A stretch of DNA of 64,000 bases from NCBI GenBank assembly GCA_037382205.1, contig JARRQD010000022.1, positions 7,720 to 71,719 on the forward strand, given 5' to 3'. Below are positions 54,481 through 63,858 of the stretch, one piece after another. Position 1 is the first letter of the stretch. Every line of letters starts with the position of its first letter. Source of the DNA: Thiodiazotropha sp037382205 (GTDB taxonomy: Bacteria > Pseudomonadota > Gammaproteobacteria > Chromatiales > Chromatiaceae). Position numbers and translations under genes: made by a program. The notes beneath the pieces were generated by a model. It was not told where the DNA came from, did no database searches, and saw only the letters and a list, made by a program, of their open reading frames with translations.

Positions 54481-56775
54481 ATGTCCACAATCGGTGATTC
54501 ATTGGATCATGAGGCGCTGGAACAGCTGCCACATCTACTTGATCGACTCAAAAGTAACTGGCCAGTTTTGCCTTCAGGATTGTGGAACAGTTCCTGTATC
54601 CAAACCGCGCTTCGCATGCTCCATGAAATTGCTCGCTACAGTAGCGTTTCGGGGATGGTGAATGTGCATGAACTCTGCCTGGCGATTGAAAAAGTAATCA
54701 GTGACGTGCATGAGGAGCAGGAGCAGCCTGATCAACAGGAACTTGATCAACTTTCCCGATATCTGAATCAACTCTCTGAGGCAATCAAAGCTTCAAGCTC
54801 CAGTCAGGATTACACTGATCATATGAACGATTCATACCAGGTGATCTATCTGCCGCGCAACCGTGTGGATGGTGATCTGATCGTTACTGCTATTGAAAAG
54901 AATGGATGGTCAGTCAAACAGTTATCTGATGTTGAATCACTCAGGTCGGCACTGATGAGTCACTCGGTGGATCTGCTCCTGCTGGATACCCAATATCTCT
55001 CCTACATGGAACTGATTCGGCACTACTTAGCCGACCTGAGTCAAGGTATGTCGAAGACCCCAGAGTTGGTTTTTCTATCCAATGTTTGTGATGTTGAAAC
55101 CCGGCTAGAAGTGTTGCGTGCAGGATCGAATCAATGCTATTCAGAGCCGATCAATGTCAATGAGCTGATGAGTAGTATCAAGATGATACTCTCTCCTGAG
55201 TTGAATCCTCACTATCGGGTGTTAGTCGTAGAGGACGATGAATCTCAGGCACAGTTTGCCTGTAAGCTGTTAACCAGAGAGGGATATGAAGTCCTGACAA
55301 TTATCGATCCTATGAGTGTCATGAATGCTGTGGAGGAATTTCAGCCCGATCTTATTCTGATGGATCTCTATATGCCAGGTGCCAACGGTATCGAGTTGAC
55401 ACAGCTGATTCGTGCCAAGCTTGACGCGAGTTTTATACCGATTGTATTCCTATCCGGGGAAGAGGATATCGAAAAAAAGATTTTAGCGCTTCACTCTGGC
55501 GCTGATGACTTTTTAACAAAACCGGTAGCTGCTAAACATCTGATTGCAACCGTGCAGAGCCGCATCAAGCGTGCCAAAGCGATGCTTAGTCTGAACGATC
55601 CAAACACGGTTGAAACGGTATCGGGCATGATGAATCGTCGCTGCCTGCTCGATGAGCTCGATGCGTGTTGCGCCAGATCGGGCCAGGAAAATGATTTCAA
55701 TGCGCTTTATCTGATTACCCTTGCGAGTGATGATTGTTTGACAGAGGAGCGGACATCCTCTGAACATCAAGCTCTCATTTCGTTGATCGCTGATGTCTTA
55801 GATCCTGTATTGGGGCGAAGGGATCTCGTTGCGAGAACCGGCAATGCCAGCCTGGGTATTCTTCTCAAAAGGGAGTTTGAGCGTGAGATAAACCAGCTTG
55901 GTCGAGATTTAGCACAGCAGATAACGGACGAAGTTGCCCGGGTCAGAGGGGCTAAGCCTGATTGGGGTATTGGGTTGGTTATGATCGATTCCGCTCAAGA
56001 TCGGGCTCATGCTGTTCTTAAGCAAGCAGAGATCACAGCAAACACAGCGCTTAAACAATCTGCAATCCCCTACCTTAGACATAAAGAGAGACAGATTATT
56101 CAACCTGTTGCTGAAACGAAAACCGATGAGCGACTGCAAGACCGAGTGAGATCTGCCTTACAGAATGGTTTGGTTGAGTTTCATGAACAACGCTATATGG
56201 CGCTCCATGAGCCTGGGGCGATCATTGAACAGATTCCATCTTTCTCACCCAGCACGGGGTTGGTTGATGAGCTTGGAGACATCTATCACAATGCGAGCCA
56301 ATTTGATGGCATGGGGATGCTAAATCGTCTGGTCTGTCAACAGGCGATTCGTAAACTCGGGGCTTCTCTATTCTGTGGTAATCCTGACAAAGTATTGGTG
56401 TGGATGTCCGGGCTGGCTATTCATGATGAGCAATTGATTCCTTTCATTCAGTCTGAGCTTCGTAGACTACATGTTGTTGGGACAGGCCTGATCATAGAGT
56501 TTGATCTACCGTCTATCGCACCCGAACTGAGGGCGGCAAAAAGATTATTGAATCAGCTGTCAAACCTAGGGATTTCGGTTTTGCTGGGTAATTTTTCCTG
56601 TAATGATACGGCCTATAAAGTGCTTGCCTATCTTTCTGCAAATGGCGTGAGATTGCATCCTTCTTTGATGCGAGCGGATAAATCCAGAGTCAATGCGACC
56701 CTGAACAGTATCCGAGCAATGAATGCTTTTGTTATGCTGCCAAAATCAGATTTGTCGGGGCAGGAGGCCACATAG
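54481..56775 (+). CDS. tandem receiver protein with degenerate GGDEF-EAL region
   Basis: From ATG 54481 the protein has 764 residues; the frame is open eleven codons upstream. Residues 1-115 are helical and Hpt-like in character. A first receiver-like domain (about 120-245) has LLLLDTQYLS. A second, complete receiver (about 250-370) has VVEDDESQAQFA, the phosphoacceptor in LILMDLYMPGANG and the Lys in DDFLTKPV. A GGDEF-like domain (about 375-530) lacks GGDEF, and an EAL-like C-terminus lacks EAL, so neither c-di-GMP synthesis nor breakdown is expected. It may bind c-di-GMP or proteins and relay a phosphorylation signal (inference). No kinase gene is adjacent. Confidence 0.8.
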   Translation: MSTIGDSLDHEALEQLPHLLDRLKSNWPVLPSGLWNSSCIQTALRMLHEIARYSSVSGMVNVHELCLAIEKVISDVHEEQEQPDQQELDQLSRYLNQLSEAIKASSSSQDYTDHMNDSYQVIYLPRNRVDGDLIVTAIEKNGWSVKQLSDVESLRSALMSHSVDLLLLDTQYLSYMELIRHYLADLSQGMSKTPELVFLSNVCDVETRLEVLRAGSNQCYSEPINVNELMSSIKMILSPELNPHYRVLVVEDDESQAQFACKLLTREGYEVLTIIDPMSVMNAVEEFQPDLILMDLYMPGANGIELTQLIRAKLDASFIPIVFLSGEEDIEKKILALHSGADDFLTKPVAAKHLIATVQSRIKRAKAMLSLNDPNTVETVSGMMNRRCLLDELDACCARSGQENDFNALYLITLASDDCLTEERTSSEHQALISLIADVLDPVLGRRDLVARTGNASLGILLKREFEREINQLGRDLAQQITDEVARVRGAKPDWGIGLVMIDSAQDRAHAVLKQAEITANTALKQSAIPYLRHKERQIIQPVAETKTDERLQDRVRSALQNGLVEFHEQRYMALHEPGAIIEQIPSFSPSTGLVDELGDIYHNASQFDGMGMLNRLVCQQAIRKLGASLFCGNPDKVLVWMSGLAIHDEQLIPFIQSELRRLHVVGTGLIIEFDLPSIAPELRAAKRLLNQLSNLGISVLLGNFSCNDTAYKVLAYLSANGVRLHPSLMRADKSRVNATLNSIRAMNAFVMLPKSDLSGQEAT

Positions 56776-56899
56776 TGGTCAGATGTTGCTGATTATGTGC
56801 AGGTAGAACACTTAGCGCGACTTGCAAAAGGCACCAATGCGCAACATTTAACGACTTATGATCAAAAAGCACACTGACTGATTTAAATTTATTTATTGG

Positions 56900-57409
56900 T
56901 CATACCCCACCAATTGTGGCTACAGTAGAGTTTTTATCAATCGATACCATAAGCTCACAATATTCCGCATGAGTGTCAATGGGGGTTGGATCATCGGCGC
57001 AGTTGCAGCCTGCTTCAATGCCGCTATACATAATGGCAATTTTTACCAGGATAAAACGACTCGCCTCCTGACTCTGAATGACCATTACCTTGAATGGTTC
57101 ATCACTGACACAACTACTCAGTGTCAGATTTTGTTGCAAAGGTAAGCTGGCCGAGTCTAAAGCCTCCAATTCACGCTTGAGCGTTTCATTGAATCGACTT
57201 GTTTTCCAGGCGTCACGTGAATTCGGCAGGCGGATCATTTCAGAGTCCTGTTGATAGGGGTATTTACTCAGCATCCAACTGGGGCAAGAATAGGCCGAGA
57301 ATCTCGCCTTGATCTTGGCACAATCTGTTCCTTCAGCAAAAAAACACAGTTTGGCTTGCCAGATCAATAATAACATGTCATACAGATTGCGGGTTATTCG
57401 AACGGGCAT
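56900..57409 (-). CDS. protein of unknown function
   Basis: This 169-residue protein starts with an amphipathic helix (MPVRITRNLYDMLLLIWQAKLCFF) rather than a signal peptide. Cys residues occur near both ends, including EAGCNCADDP. Composition is that of a normal soluble protein. It is divergent to the GTPase pair, with starts only 18 bases apart, so a shared promoter region is possible. I do not recognise the family. Confidence 0.65.
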   Translation of the reverse strand: MPVRITRNLYDMLLLIWQAKLCFFAEGTDCAKIKARFSAYSCPSWMLSKYPYQQDSEMIRLPNSRDAWKTSRFNETLKRELEALDSASLPLQQNLTLSSCVSDEPFKVMVIQSQEASRFILVKIAIMYSGIEAGCNCADDPTPIDTHAEYCELMVSIDKNSTVATIGGV

Positions 57410-57427
57410 TAGATAAGGTTTAAATGA

Positions 57428-58933
57428 ATGAGAGAGCGGCAGCAGAATAGATCGTCGAATCGGATACTTAGGTTGATTCTGCTGATGTTGATTGTATTTC
57501 TCGGATTGTTGATTCTGTTACTCGTGCTAACGTTGACGGAATCAGTCCTCAATGTCTGGCATCTGCTCGACCAACTCTCGCCGAAACTGCTGGTGTTCTA
57601 TGCAATAGCAATTTTGCTCTTCAGTTTAGGGATGTTTTTGCTGAGCTGGCGGCTACTTAGACGGAGAAAATCAGCTCGATATGAGGATCGGCCGACCACA
57701 CAGATAGCTTTGCCTGAGGATCGCGAGGCGTTCGAAGTGGCGTTGACAAAAGCCAATGAGAAGGGGGTCGATATCTCTCTGGCCAGGCAGGAGCTGCTGG
57801 AGTTGGAGGAACGTCGTGAAAAGGCACAGCGCTATGTGGCGTTTTTCGGGCCGGTTTCCACCGGTAAAAGTGCATTGCTCAGGGCGATTAGCGGTATAGA
57901 TACCATTCAGACTGATCCGAGGTCTGGCACCACCAAATCGGTACAACATTACCAGCTTGATGTTCAGGGGCAGGAGCTGATTCTCAGTGATGCTCCAGGT
58001 ATTCTTGATATCGATCAAGGTCGTGTACAGATTGCCCGGGAAGAGGCAAGACGGGCGCATCTGGTGATCTATGTCTGCGATGGTGAGTTAACCCGGGATC
58101 AACACCGGGAGTTGGTTGAATTACAGGCCTTTGAGCGGCCATTGATTGTCGCTTTGAACAAGCTGGATCGATACACTGATGGGGAGTTGACGGCCATTAG
58201 ACAACGGCTTGGCAGTCAATTGCCTGGGGTGAAACTGGTGCCAGTCCAGGCTGGCGGTGAGGAGGAGGTGATCAAAGTCGATGCAGGGGGGAACGAACAA
58301 CGGGTGGTGCGTGAACGACCTCCCCAGGTTGAATCGCTTGTAACGGAAATACTCAATAGAATTGACCAGGATCAGGACTCACTTGAGCTGCAGAGAGACA
58401 GAAGTCTACTGCATCTTGGCGCAGAGAAACTCCATACTGCGATACAGGCGCATCGACAGCTACAAGCTCAAAAGCTGGTCAAAGAGTACACCAGAAAGGC
58501 GATGCTTGGGGCGATGGCGGCGGTAAGTCCGGGCACCGATATCCTGATTCAAGGCTATTTGGGAATAAAAATGGTTGGATCACTCTGCCAACTCTATGAA
58601 ATCAGAGTCAAAGAGGTGGATGTGGAGCTGTTGGTGGAGCAAGCCAGTCAACGTGTTGGTAAGCGCATGACCCTCCTGCTGGCGTTAGCCGGAAATGTGC
58701 TGAAAGCCTTTCCTGGTCTGGGAACAGTCACAGGTGGGGCGACACACGCGGTGGCCTATGGGCTGATTTTTCAGAGCCTGGGAGAGTCTATTCTTGAGAC
58801 CCTTGAGCAGAACGAATCATTGGAAAATAAGCAGATCTTAGACAAATTTGAGGAGACAATGAGTGGAAATCTGGAAGCGCGTGCAAAACATTTTGCACGG
58901 CTCACCCTGGAGCAGGTCATCAAAAAAGATTGA
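57428..58933 (+). CDS. membrane GTPase with N-terminal TM pair (first of a pair)
   Basis: This 501-residue protein has two transmembrane helices (about 15-40 and 52-75) followed by a TRAFAC-class GTPase domain: G1 GPVSTGKSAL, G2 in DPRSGTTKSV, G3 DAPGIL and G4 NKLDRY. The C-terminal part (about 350-480) has hydrophobic Ala/Gly-rich helices (AAVSPGTDILIQGYLGIKMVG) like the DUF697 region of Era/dynamin-like GTPases. The cellular target is unknown; stress or membrane remodelling has been proposed for relatives. It overlaps the second GTPase by 71 bases in another frame. Confidence 0.83.
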   Translation: MRERQQNRSSNRILRLILLMLIVFLGLLILLLVLTLTESVLNVWHLLDQLSPKLLVFYAIAILLFSLGMFLLSWRLLRRRKSARYEDRPTTQIALPEDREAFEVALTKANEKGVDISLARQELLELEERREKAQRYVAFFGPVSTGKSALLRAISGIDTIQTDPRSGTTKSVQHYQLDVQGQELILSDAPGILDIDQGRVQIAREEARRAHLVIYVCDGELTRDQHRELVELQAFERPLIVALNKLDRYTDGELTAIRQRLGSQLPGVKLVPVQAGGEEEVIKVDAGGNEQRVVRERPPQVESLVTEILNRIDQDQDSLELQRDRSLLHLGAEKLHTAIQAHRQLQAQKLVKEYTRKAMLGAMAAVSPGTDILIQGYLGIKMVGSLCQLYEIRVKEVDVELLVEQASQRVGKRMTLLLALAGNVLKAFPGLGTVTGGATHAVAYGLIFQSLGESILETLEQNESLENKQILDKFEETMSGNLEARAKHFARLTLEQVIKKD

Positions 58934-60227
58934 GGATCCGTCTGCAGAGCGTGATGATCATCTACAGTTGGCGCGCGAAAATTTACGTGAATTGTTGAGT
59001 GACAACCGCTTGCCCGAGTCTGTACGTGACTCTCTCAAAGATGATTTTCAGCAGGTTCAGGCGATGCTTGACAAACTGGAACATGGTCATCTGCATATCG
59101 CGGTATTCGGTCGGGTCAGTGTGGGAAAATCGGCCTTATTGAATGCACTGCTTGGTGAACAGCGATTTGCCGTCAGTGCACTGCATGGCGAGACCCGTCA
59201 TAGTGATATAGCGGCCTGGCGGGAAGTTGAAGCCGCCGGGATTTTTCTGATCGATACCCCTGGGATCAATGAGATCAGTGGCGAGGAGCGAGAACGCATG
59301 GCAGAGGATGTGGCGAGTCGTGCGGATCTGGTGCTGTTTGTTGTGGATGGGGATTTGACTCAGACTGAGCTTCAGGCGATGCAAAGGCTGACTCAGTTCA
59401 ATCGTCCTATGATCGTGGTTTTGAACAAGGCAGATCGATATACCCAAGATGAGTTGGAACTTTTAAAGGGGAGTCTGCAAGAGAAATTATCTGCTCTCGT
59501 TTCTACGGACTATATTGTGAATGCGGCGGCAAGACCGGCTGAAAGAATCTATCTGCAGATGGACGAGCAGGGACAGGAGCAGGAGATCAGAAGAACCCCA
59601 GAACCGGATGTCAGGGCTTTGACAGATAGACTCTGGATGCTGATTGAGAAAGAGGGCATGGCGCTGTCCGCTTTGAATGCCAGTCTGTTTGCCGGTCAGT
59701 TGAGTGATGAAGTGGCCGAGCGGGTCGTCGCGATTCGACAGGAGGTGGCTGAGCGGGTGATTCGTGGCTACTGTCTGGGCAAAGGGATTGCAGTCGCCGT
59801 CAATCCGATTCCAGTGGCCGACTTAATTGCCGCACTGGCGTTGGATGCCTCTATGGTCGTTCATCTGGCACGCGTCTATGGCATGTCGGTCTCCCGGGGG
59901 GAAGCGGGGCAGCTGATCAAGACCATCGGCTCACAGATGGTGTTGTTGATGGCGACGGTATGGAGTGTGCATATTGCCGCCAGCGCACTCAAGGCCAGTA
60001 GTGCTGGACTCTCGACCGTAGTGACAGCCGCAGCCCAGGGTGGAATGGCGTACTACACGACCTATGTGGTGGGATTGGCTGCCCAGCGTTACTTTTCCCA
60101 GGGGCGCTCATGGGGGAGTGGCGGCCCGAAAACCATCGTGCAGCAGATACTCGATTCGGTGGACAAGGACTCAATCTTGCAACAGGCCAGCGATGATATT
60201 CGGCAACGCCTCAAGCTCGCAAAATGA
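58863..60227 (+). CDS. GTPase with DUF697-like C-terminus (second of a pair)
   Basis: This 454-residue protein starts at GTG 58863, inside the 3' end of the first GTPase. GTPase motifs are G1 GRVSVGKSAL, G3 DTPGIN and G4 NKADRY. The C-terminal region (about 300-420) has hydrophobic helices with KGIAVAVNPIPVADLIAALALDASMV, typical of DUF697. It is clearly a paralogue of the upstream gene but lacks the N-terminal transmembrane pair. The two probably form a heteromeric or sequential system. Confidence 0.85.
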   Translation: MEIWKRVQNILHGSPWSRSSKKIEDPSAERDDHLQLARENLRELLSDNRLPESVRDSLKDDFQQVQAMLDKLEHGHLHIAVFGRVSVGKSALLNALLGEQRFAVSALHGETRHSDIAAWREVEAAGIFLIDTPGINEISGEERERMAEDVASRADLVLFVVDGDLTQTELQAMQRLTQFNRPMIVVLNKADRYTQDELELLKGSLQEKLSALVSTDYIVNAAARPAERIYLQMDEQGQEQEIRRTPEPDVRALTDRLWMLIEKEGMALSALNASLFAGQLSDEVAERVVAIRQEVAERVIRGYCLGKGIAVAVNPIPVADLIAALALDASMVVHLARVYGMSVSRGEAGQLIKTIGSQMVLLMATVWSVHIAASALKASSAGLSTVVTAAAQGGMAYYTTYVVGLAAQRYFSQGRSWGSGGPKTIVQQILDSVDKDSILQQASDDIRQRLKLAK

Positions 60228-60236
60228 CTGAGTTTT

Positions 60237-60926
60237 TTAATAATTGACTTCAACCGCAGCACACAGATAGCGCATAAACGGATCGGTGGATTGAAATCCA
60301 TCCATGACAAAATCCACAAATTCTGGCCTGTTGATCTCTCTGCAGTCGAAGGATTTTAGCGCAATAAAGTCTTTGCGTTTTAAATCCTCAATCAATGGGT
60401 GGTCTAGGGCAAAGCCTTTCGGGGCCCGTTTCAGTGAATCGCCTGCAAGCTCAAACTGACTGCTAAAGGGTGAATGATCTTTCAAACTACACCAAGAGGC
60501 GGGGTTGTCGGTGATAAAGTTTCTGACCTTTGCCAAGGTTTTCGATTCTGGGTGCCAGACCCCAGCGCCGATGAAACAACCGCTGTTTTCAATATGCAGA
60601 TAGAAACCTGGTGCATGGACATCCTTGCCTAGCTGATGTCTGAACTGAATGCCGATATTGGTTTTGTAAGGTGTTTTGTCTTTAGAAAAGCGGGTGTCCC
60701 GATAGACTCGCATCAGAGAGCCGCCAGACTTTTTTGCTATGGCATGAAAGTGGCTGGACAAGCTATTCAGTTTTGGCGCCATCTCCTCAATAAACGCCAG
60801 GGCAGGCTCGCGCACATGAGCTTCATACTCCTGTTTATGCTCATTGAACCACTCACGCTGGTTGTTGTTCGACAATTGCTGTAAGAAAGGCAGAGTCTGT
60901 TTCGGAAATCCACTGAATCCCTGCAT
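60237..60926 (-). CDS. DUF2461 (TIGR02453) family protein
   Basis: This 229-residue soluble protein has family phrases: FLQQLSNNNQREWFNEHKQEYE near the N-terminus, RVYRDTRFSKDKTPYKTNIGIQFRH and CFIGAGVWHPESKTLAKVR. The function of the family is not established. It is convergent with the second GTPase gene, 9 bases between stops. Confidence 0.88.
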   Translation of the reverse strand: MQGFSGFPKQTLPFLQQLSNNNQREWFNEHKQEYEAHVREPALAFIEEMAPKLNSLSSHFHAIAKKSGGSLMRVYRDTRFSKDKTPYKTNIGIQFRHQLGKDVHAPGFYLHIENSGCFIGAGVWHPESKTLAKVRNFITDNPASWCSLKDHSPFSSQFELAGDSLKRAPKGFALDHPLIEDLKRKDFIALKSFDCREINRPEFVDFVMDGFQSTDPFMRYLCAAVEVNY

Positions 60927-61050
60927 TGTATCTCTACCTCGTTGCAGGCGGTGTTTCTTGAGTTAGTCCGCTTCGTATGGTTAAGTAAGTGCCATTCAGG
61001 CTTGGTAACACTCTGATTTACACAATAATACAAAACCAAGGTGGTTTGTA

Positions 61051-61296
61051 CTACATATTGTACTTACTGTGGATCGCATGCCTGACCGGACAGGTACAGA
61101 CAATCTGATTACCCAGTTTGGAGCTGTAAGGACACTCTGTGCCTTTACCACATACCATGCGTGCATATTTTTCCGTGGTAATTCGAATGCCACAGAGTTG
61201 GTAGTCATCATCCGTTAGGCAGGCGTGTTGTTTGTCGCACTTTTTAGCTTCAAGTAGCACTTCCAGGGGAATACTAAATTGTTTCTTTGTTTGCAT
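61051..61296 (-). CDS. small Cys-rich protein of unknown function
   Basis: This 81-residue protein has seven Cys (in KKCDKQHACLTDDDYQLC, MVCGKGTEC and VCTCP), suggesting a metal or Fe-S site or disulphides. No signal peptide is present, so a cytoplasmic metal site is more likely. Weak ribosome site AGAG before the ATG. I do not recognise the family. Confidence 0.55.
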   Translation of the reverse strand: MQTKKQFSIPLEVLLEAKKCDKQHACLTDDDYQLCGIRITTEKYARMVCGKGTECPYSSKLGNQIVCTCPVRHAIHSKYNM

Positions 61297-61393
61297 CTCT
61301 ATTTTTCAATGGCTCACCTTATGTACTTTTCGTTATCTTAACCGATGAGAAATGTGTGGTTATTGATCTGAATTCAGATACAAGCAAAGAATG

Positions 61394-61630
61394 CTAAATT
61401 CCACCAACCAGGGAGGCGTGCACGCCATTTCTTTCGATGAAAAAGAGTAAATCACAGGAGTGAATCGATTGTGGGTCATAATCCACCAACAGTAGATGAG
61501 GGGTTTTGACATGTGCGCAGGCACTTACCACACCTCTGACTCCTGACAATTCCCGCTCGATATTGTGGATCTCTTCGGCGGATAGGCTTTCATTGATGTG
61601 TACTACTGCATTCGCGTCGAACTCAATCAT
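61394..61630 (-). CDS. small HMA-like (ferredoxin-fold) protein
   Basis: This 78-residue protein has the beta-alpha-beta order of heavy-metal-associated domains: VHINESLSAEEIHNIERELSG, VRGVVSACAHVKTPHLLLVDYDP and LFFIERNGVHASLVGG. The usual CxxC metal site is absent, so copper binding is not expected. It may be a regulatory or docking domain. It lies next to the Cys-rich small gene in the same direction. Confidence 0.6.
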   Translation of the reverse strand: MIEFDANAVVHINESLSAEEIHNIERELSGVRGVVSACAHVKTPHLLLVDYDPQSIHSCDLLFFIERNGVHASLVGGI

Positions 61631-62109
61631 TTCGTAATCTCCCAGAGTCTCTCTTCTTTATAGATAGTATTATCTATATTGTATAAGCGACTGAAAAAAA
61701 TAATAAAAACCATCGAATTTATTGCGGGTGCAGTTGTCTGTATACCCTGTCTTTGATGCAATCATTTTGCACAAGCTGGCTTGGATGGCATCTTGCCAGA
61801 CAATGAGTTGAAACGTGATCAACTTAGGCGCCTCTTACATTAGAAGCTAGTTCAGTTGAGATTGATTACAAGCCGCATATTCCCACCATTTTATAGGGTA
61901 GTTGCTGCTGGTGAAATTCAAATCGAATTTCGCTCATGCGATAATCGACCTGACAGCGGATACTTGACCTATCAGCAGAATAGCTGTGGTCTTGCCGATC
62001 AGATAATGCTCAGAATCAGCGCCAGGTTCATGAGATCCTACACTGTAGTTTCATATGAATAACAATTGGTGGCCTTAAGACCCACCACCGAAAGCACAAT
62101 ATACTCTTT
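61631..62109. other. intergenic region upstream of CPA2 antiporter
   Basis: This 479-bp region between divergent genes has an AT-rich part at 61660-61720. A small plus-strand frame (61856-62062) has poor composition and is not accepted. No riboswitch or operator recognised. Confidence 0.4.
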
Positions 62110-63858
62110 ATGCACCTGGATACCTTCTTAGTATCAGCTTTGATGTTATTGATAGCCACCTCTGTGGCCGTTGCCTTGTTCAAGCACCTGGGGCTAGGTT
62201 CTGTGCTGGGTCTTCTGGTGGCCGGTATCGTGGTTGGCCCTTACTCACCAGGCCCCTATGTGACTGAACATGTTGAAGATGTGCGTCATTTTACCGAGTT
62301 GGGCGTGGTCCTGTTGCTGTTCCTTATCGGTCTGGAGATGCGACCAAAGCGCCTCTGGGCGATGCGTCGAGAAGTCTTCGGTTTAGGTTCGTTACAGATC
62401 CTGGTTAGCGGATTTGTAATCGCATTCTATGTTCATCTTTACCAAGCCTCCTGGTCCCTCTCTCTGTTGATCGGCCTAACATTTGCCCTCTCATCCACTG
62501 CATTTGTGATACAAATTCTTCAGGATCGGGGAGAGATCGCCAGCAAACACGGCATGGTGGCCTTCTCAATCCTGCTGATGCAGGATCTGGCCATTGTGCC
62601 ACTGTTGGCGGTTGTACCGATTCTCTCTGAAGCTGGCCGACTCTCAGCGGATGTGCCCTTATGGCAACAGTTGGGCATCGTAGTGGGTATGATTGCCGCT
62701 GTTTATGTGATCGGACGCTATGTGCTTCCTGTGGTGCTCAACCATTTGGCTCGGCAGGCCAATCGCGAGGGATTTCTGCTGGTGGTCATGTTGGCGGTAT
62801 TCCTGGCTGCATGGGCGATGGATCAAGCGGGACTGTCGATGGCATTGGGCGCCTTCGTCATGGGAATGCTGCTTTCCAGCTCCAGCTATCGATTACAGAT
62901 CCAGGCCTATGTAGAACCCTACAAAGGGTTGTTGATGAGCCTGTTCTTCGTTGCCGTGGGGATGTCGATCAATTTTTCCTCAATTTATGATGAGCTGTCT
63001 ATGTTTGTGCAGCACATCCTGGTGATTGTTGCGCTCAAAATCGTGGTGCTGTTTGTGTTGGCACTGATGTTCGGTGTTGCTAAATCGGTCGCTTTGCGAA
63101 TCAGTTTTTTTCTTGCCCAGGGAGGGGAGTTTGGGTTTGTGCTTTTTGGCTCAGCGAAAGCACTGCAATTGATCGATGACGAGACTTTTGTGATGGCGGC
63201 AGGGGTGATCTCGGTCAGTATGTTGATCACTCCGCTGCTAGTGGGCCTCAGTGATCGGCTGGTAAAACGGATGAACAGCCAAAAAGAGGATGCTGAGCAC
63301 CTTAAATATCCAATCGAGCAAGGGGATATCAGTAAAAATGTGGTCATTGGCGGATATGGTCGGGTTGGGCACACGGTTGCTGTATTATTGCATACCAGCG
63401 GGGTACCCTTGATTGTCTTTGATACCGATCCGCAACGAGTGACCCAGGGAAAGAAAGATGGCCTGCCGGTCTTCTACGGTGATATCAGTGATCCGGATCT
63501 GTTGGATGCAGCGCACCTGGGTAGTGCCTCTTTAGTGGTATTGACCGTCAATAGCACTCCGACCGCTTTACGGGCAATCACCCATATCAGGAACACCTAT
63601 CCTCATGTGCCGGTTATCTCCCGGGCCAGGGATCTGGAAGCCTGTGGTCATCAGGTGAGTGCAGGCGCGAGCCATGCTTTTCCAGAGGCTTTGGAAGCAA
63701 GCCTCAGACTTGGGGCCATCGCTTTAGAGATGATCGATGTGCCAAAGGATAGTGTTGATCAGTTGCTCAAGGGGGTCAGACAGGATAACTACACTTTAGT
63801 GGTATCAGAGGAGGAGATTATCCATAAAAAATCGTCTCATCAGCATGAATCTTCGTAA
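62110..63858 (+). CDS. CPA2-family K+/H+ (cation/proton) antiporter, Kef-like
   Basis: This 582-residue protein has about twelve transmembrane helices with the CPA2 signatures LFLIGLEMRPKRLW and GEFGFVLFGSA, then a cytoplasmic RCK-N (TrkA-N) Rossmann domain from about residue 410 with VVIGGYGRVGHT and IVFDTDPQRV. Such proteins expel K+ or Na+ in exchange for H+; in E. coli KefB/KefC are gated by glutathione adducts. No KefF/KefG partner is adjacent, so gating is unknown. The sequence after the stop holds nothing recognised to the window end. Confidence 0.9.
   Translation: MHLDTFLVSALMLLIATSVAVALFKHLGLGSVLGLLVAGIVVGPYSPGPYVTEHVEDVRHFTELGVVLLLFLIGLEMRPKRLWAMRREVFGLGSLQILVSGFVIAFYVHLYQASWSLSLLIGLTFALSSTAFVIQILQDRGEIASKHGMVAFSILLMQDLAIVPLLAVVPILSEAGRLSADVPLWQQLGIVVGMIAAVYVIGRYVLPVVLNHLARQANREGFLLVVMLAVFLAAWAMDQAGLSMALGAFVMGMLLSSSSYRLQIQAYVEPYKGLLMSLFFVAVGMSINFSSIYDELSMFVQHILVIVALKIVVLFVLALMFGVAKSVALRISFFLAQGGEFGFVLFGSAKALQLIDDETFVMAAGVISVSMLITPLLVGLSDRLVKRMNSQKEDAEHLKYPIEQGDISKNVVIGGYGRVGHTVAVLLHTSGVPLIVFDTDPQRVTQGKKDGLPVFYGDISDPDLLDAAHLGSASLVVLTVNSTPTALRAITHIRNTYPHVPVISRARDLEACGHQVSAGASHAFPEALEASLRLGAIALEMIDVPKDSVDQLLKGVRQDNYTLVVSEEEIIHKKSSHQHESS

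Noticed and set aside
61856..62062. 68-residue plus-strand frame upstream of the antiporter
   Set aside because: The amino-acid composition is atypical and there is no good ribosome site.
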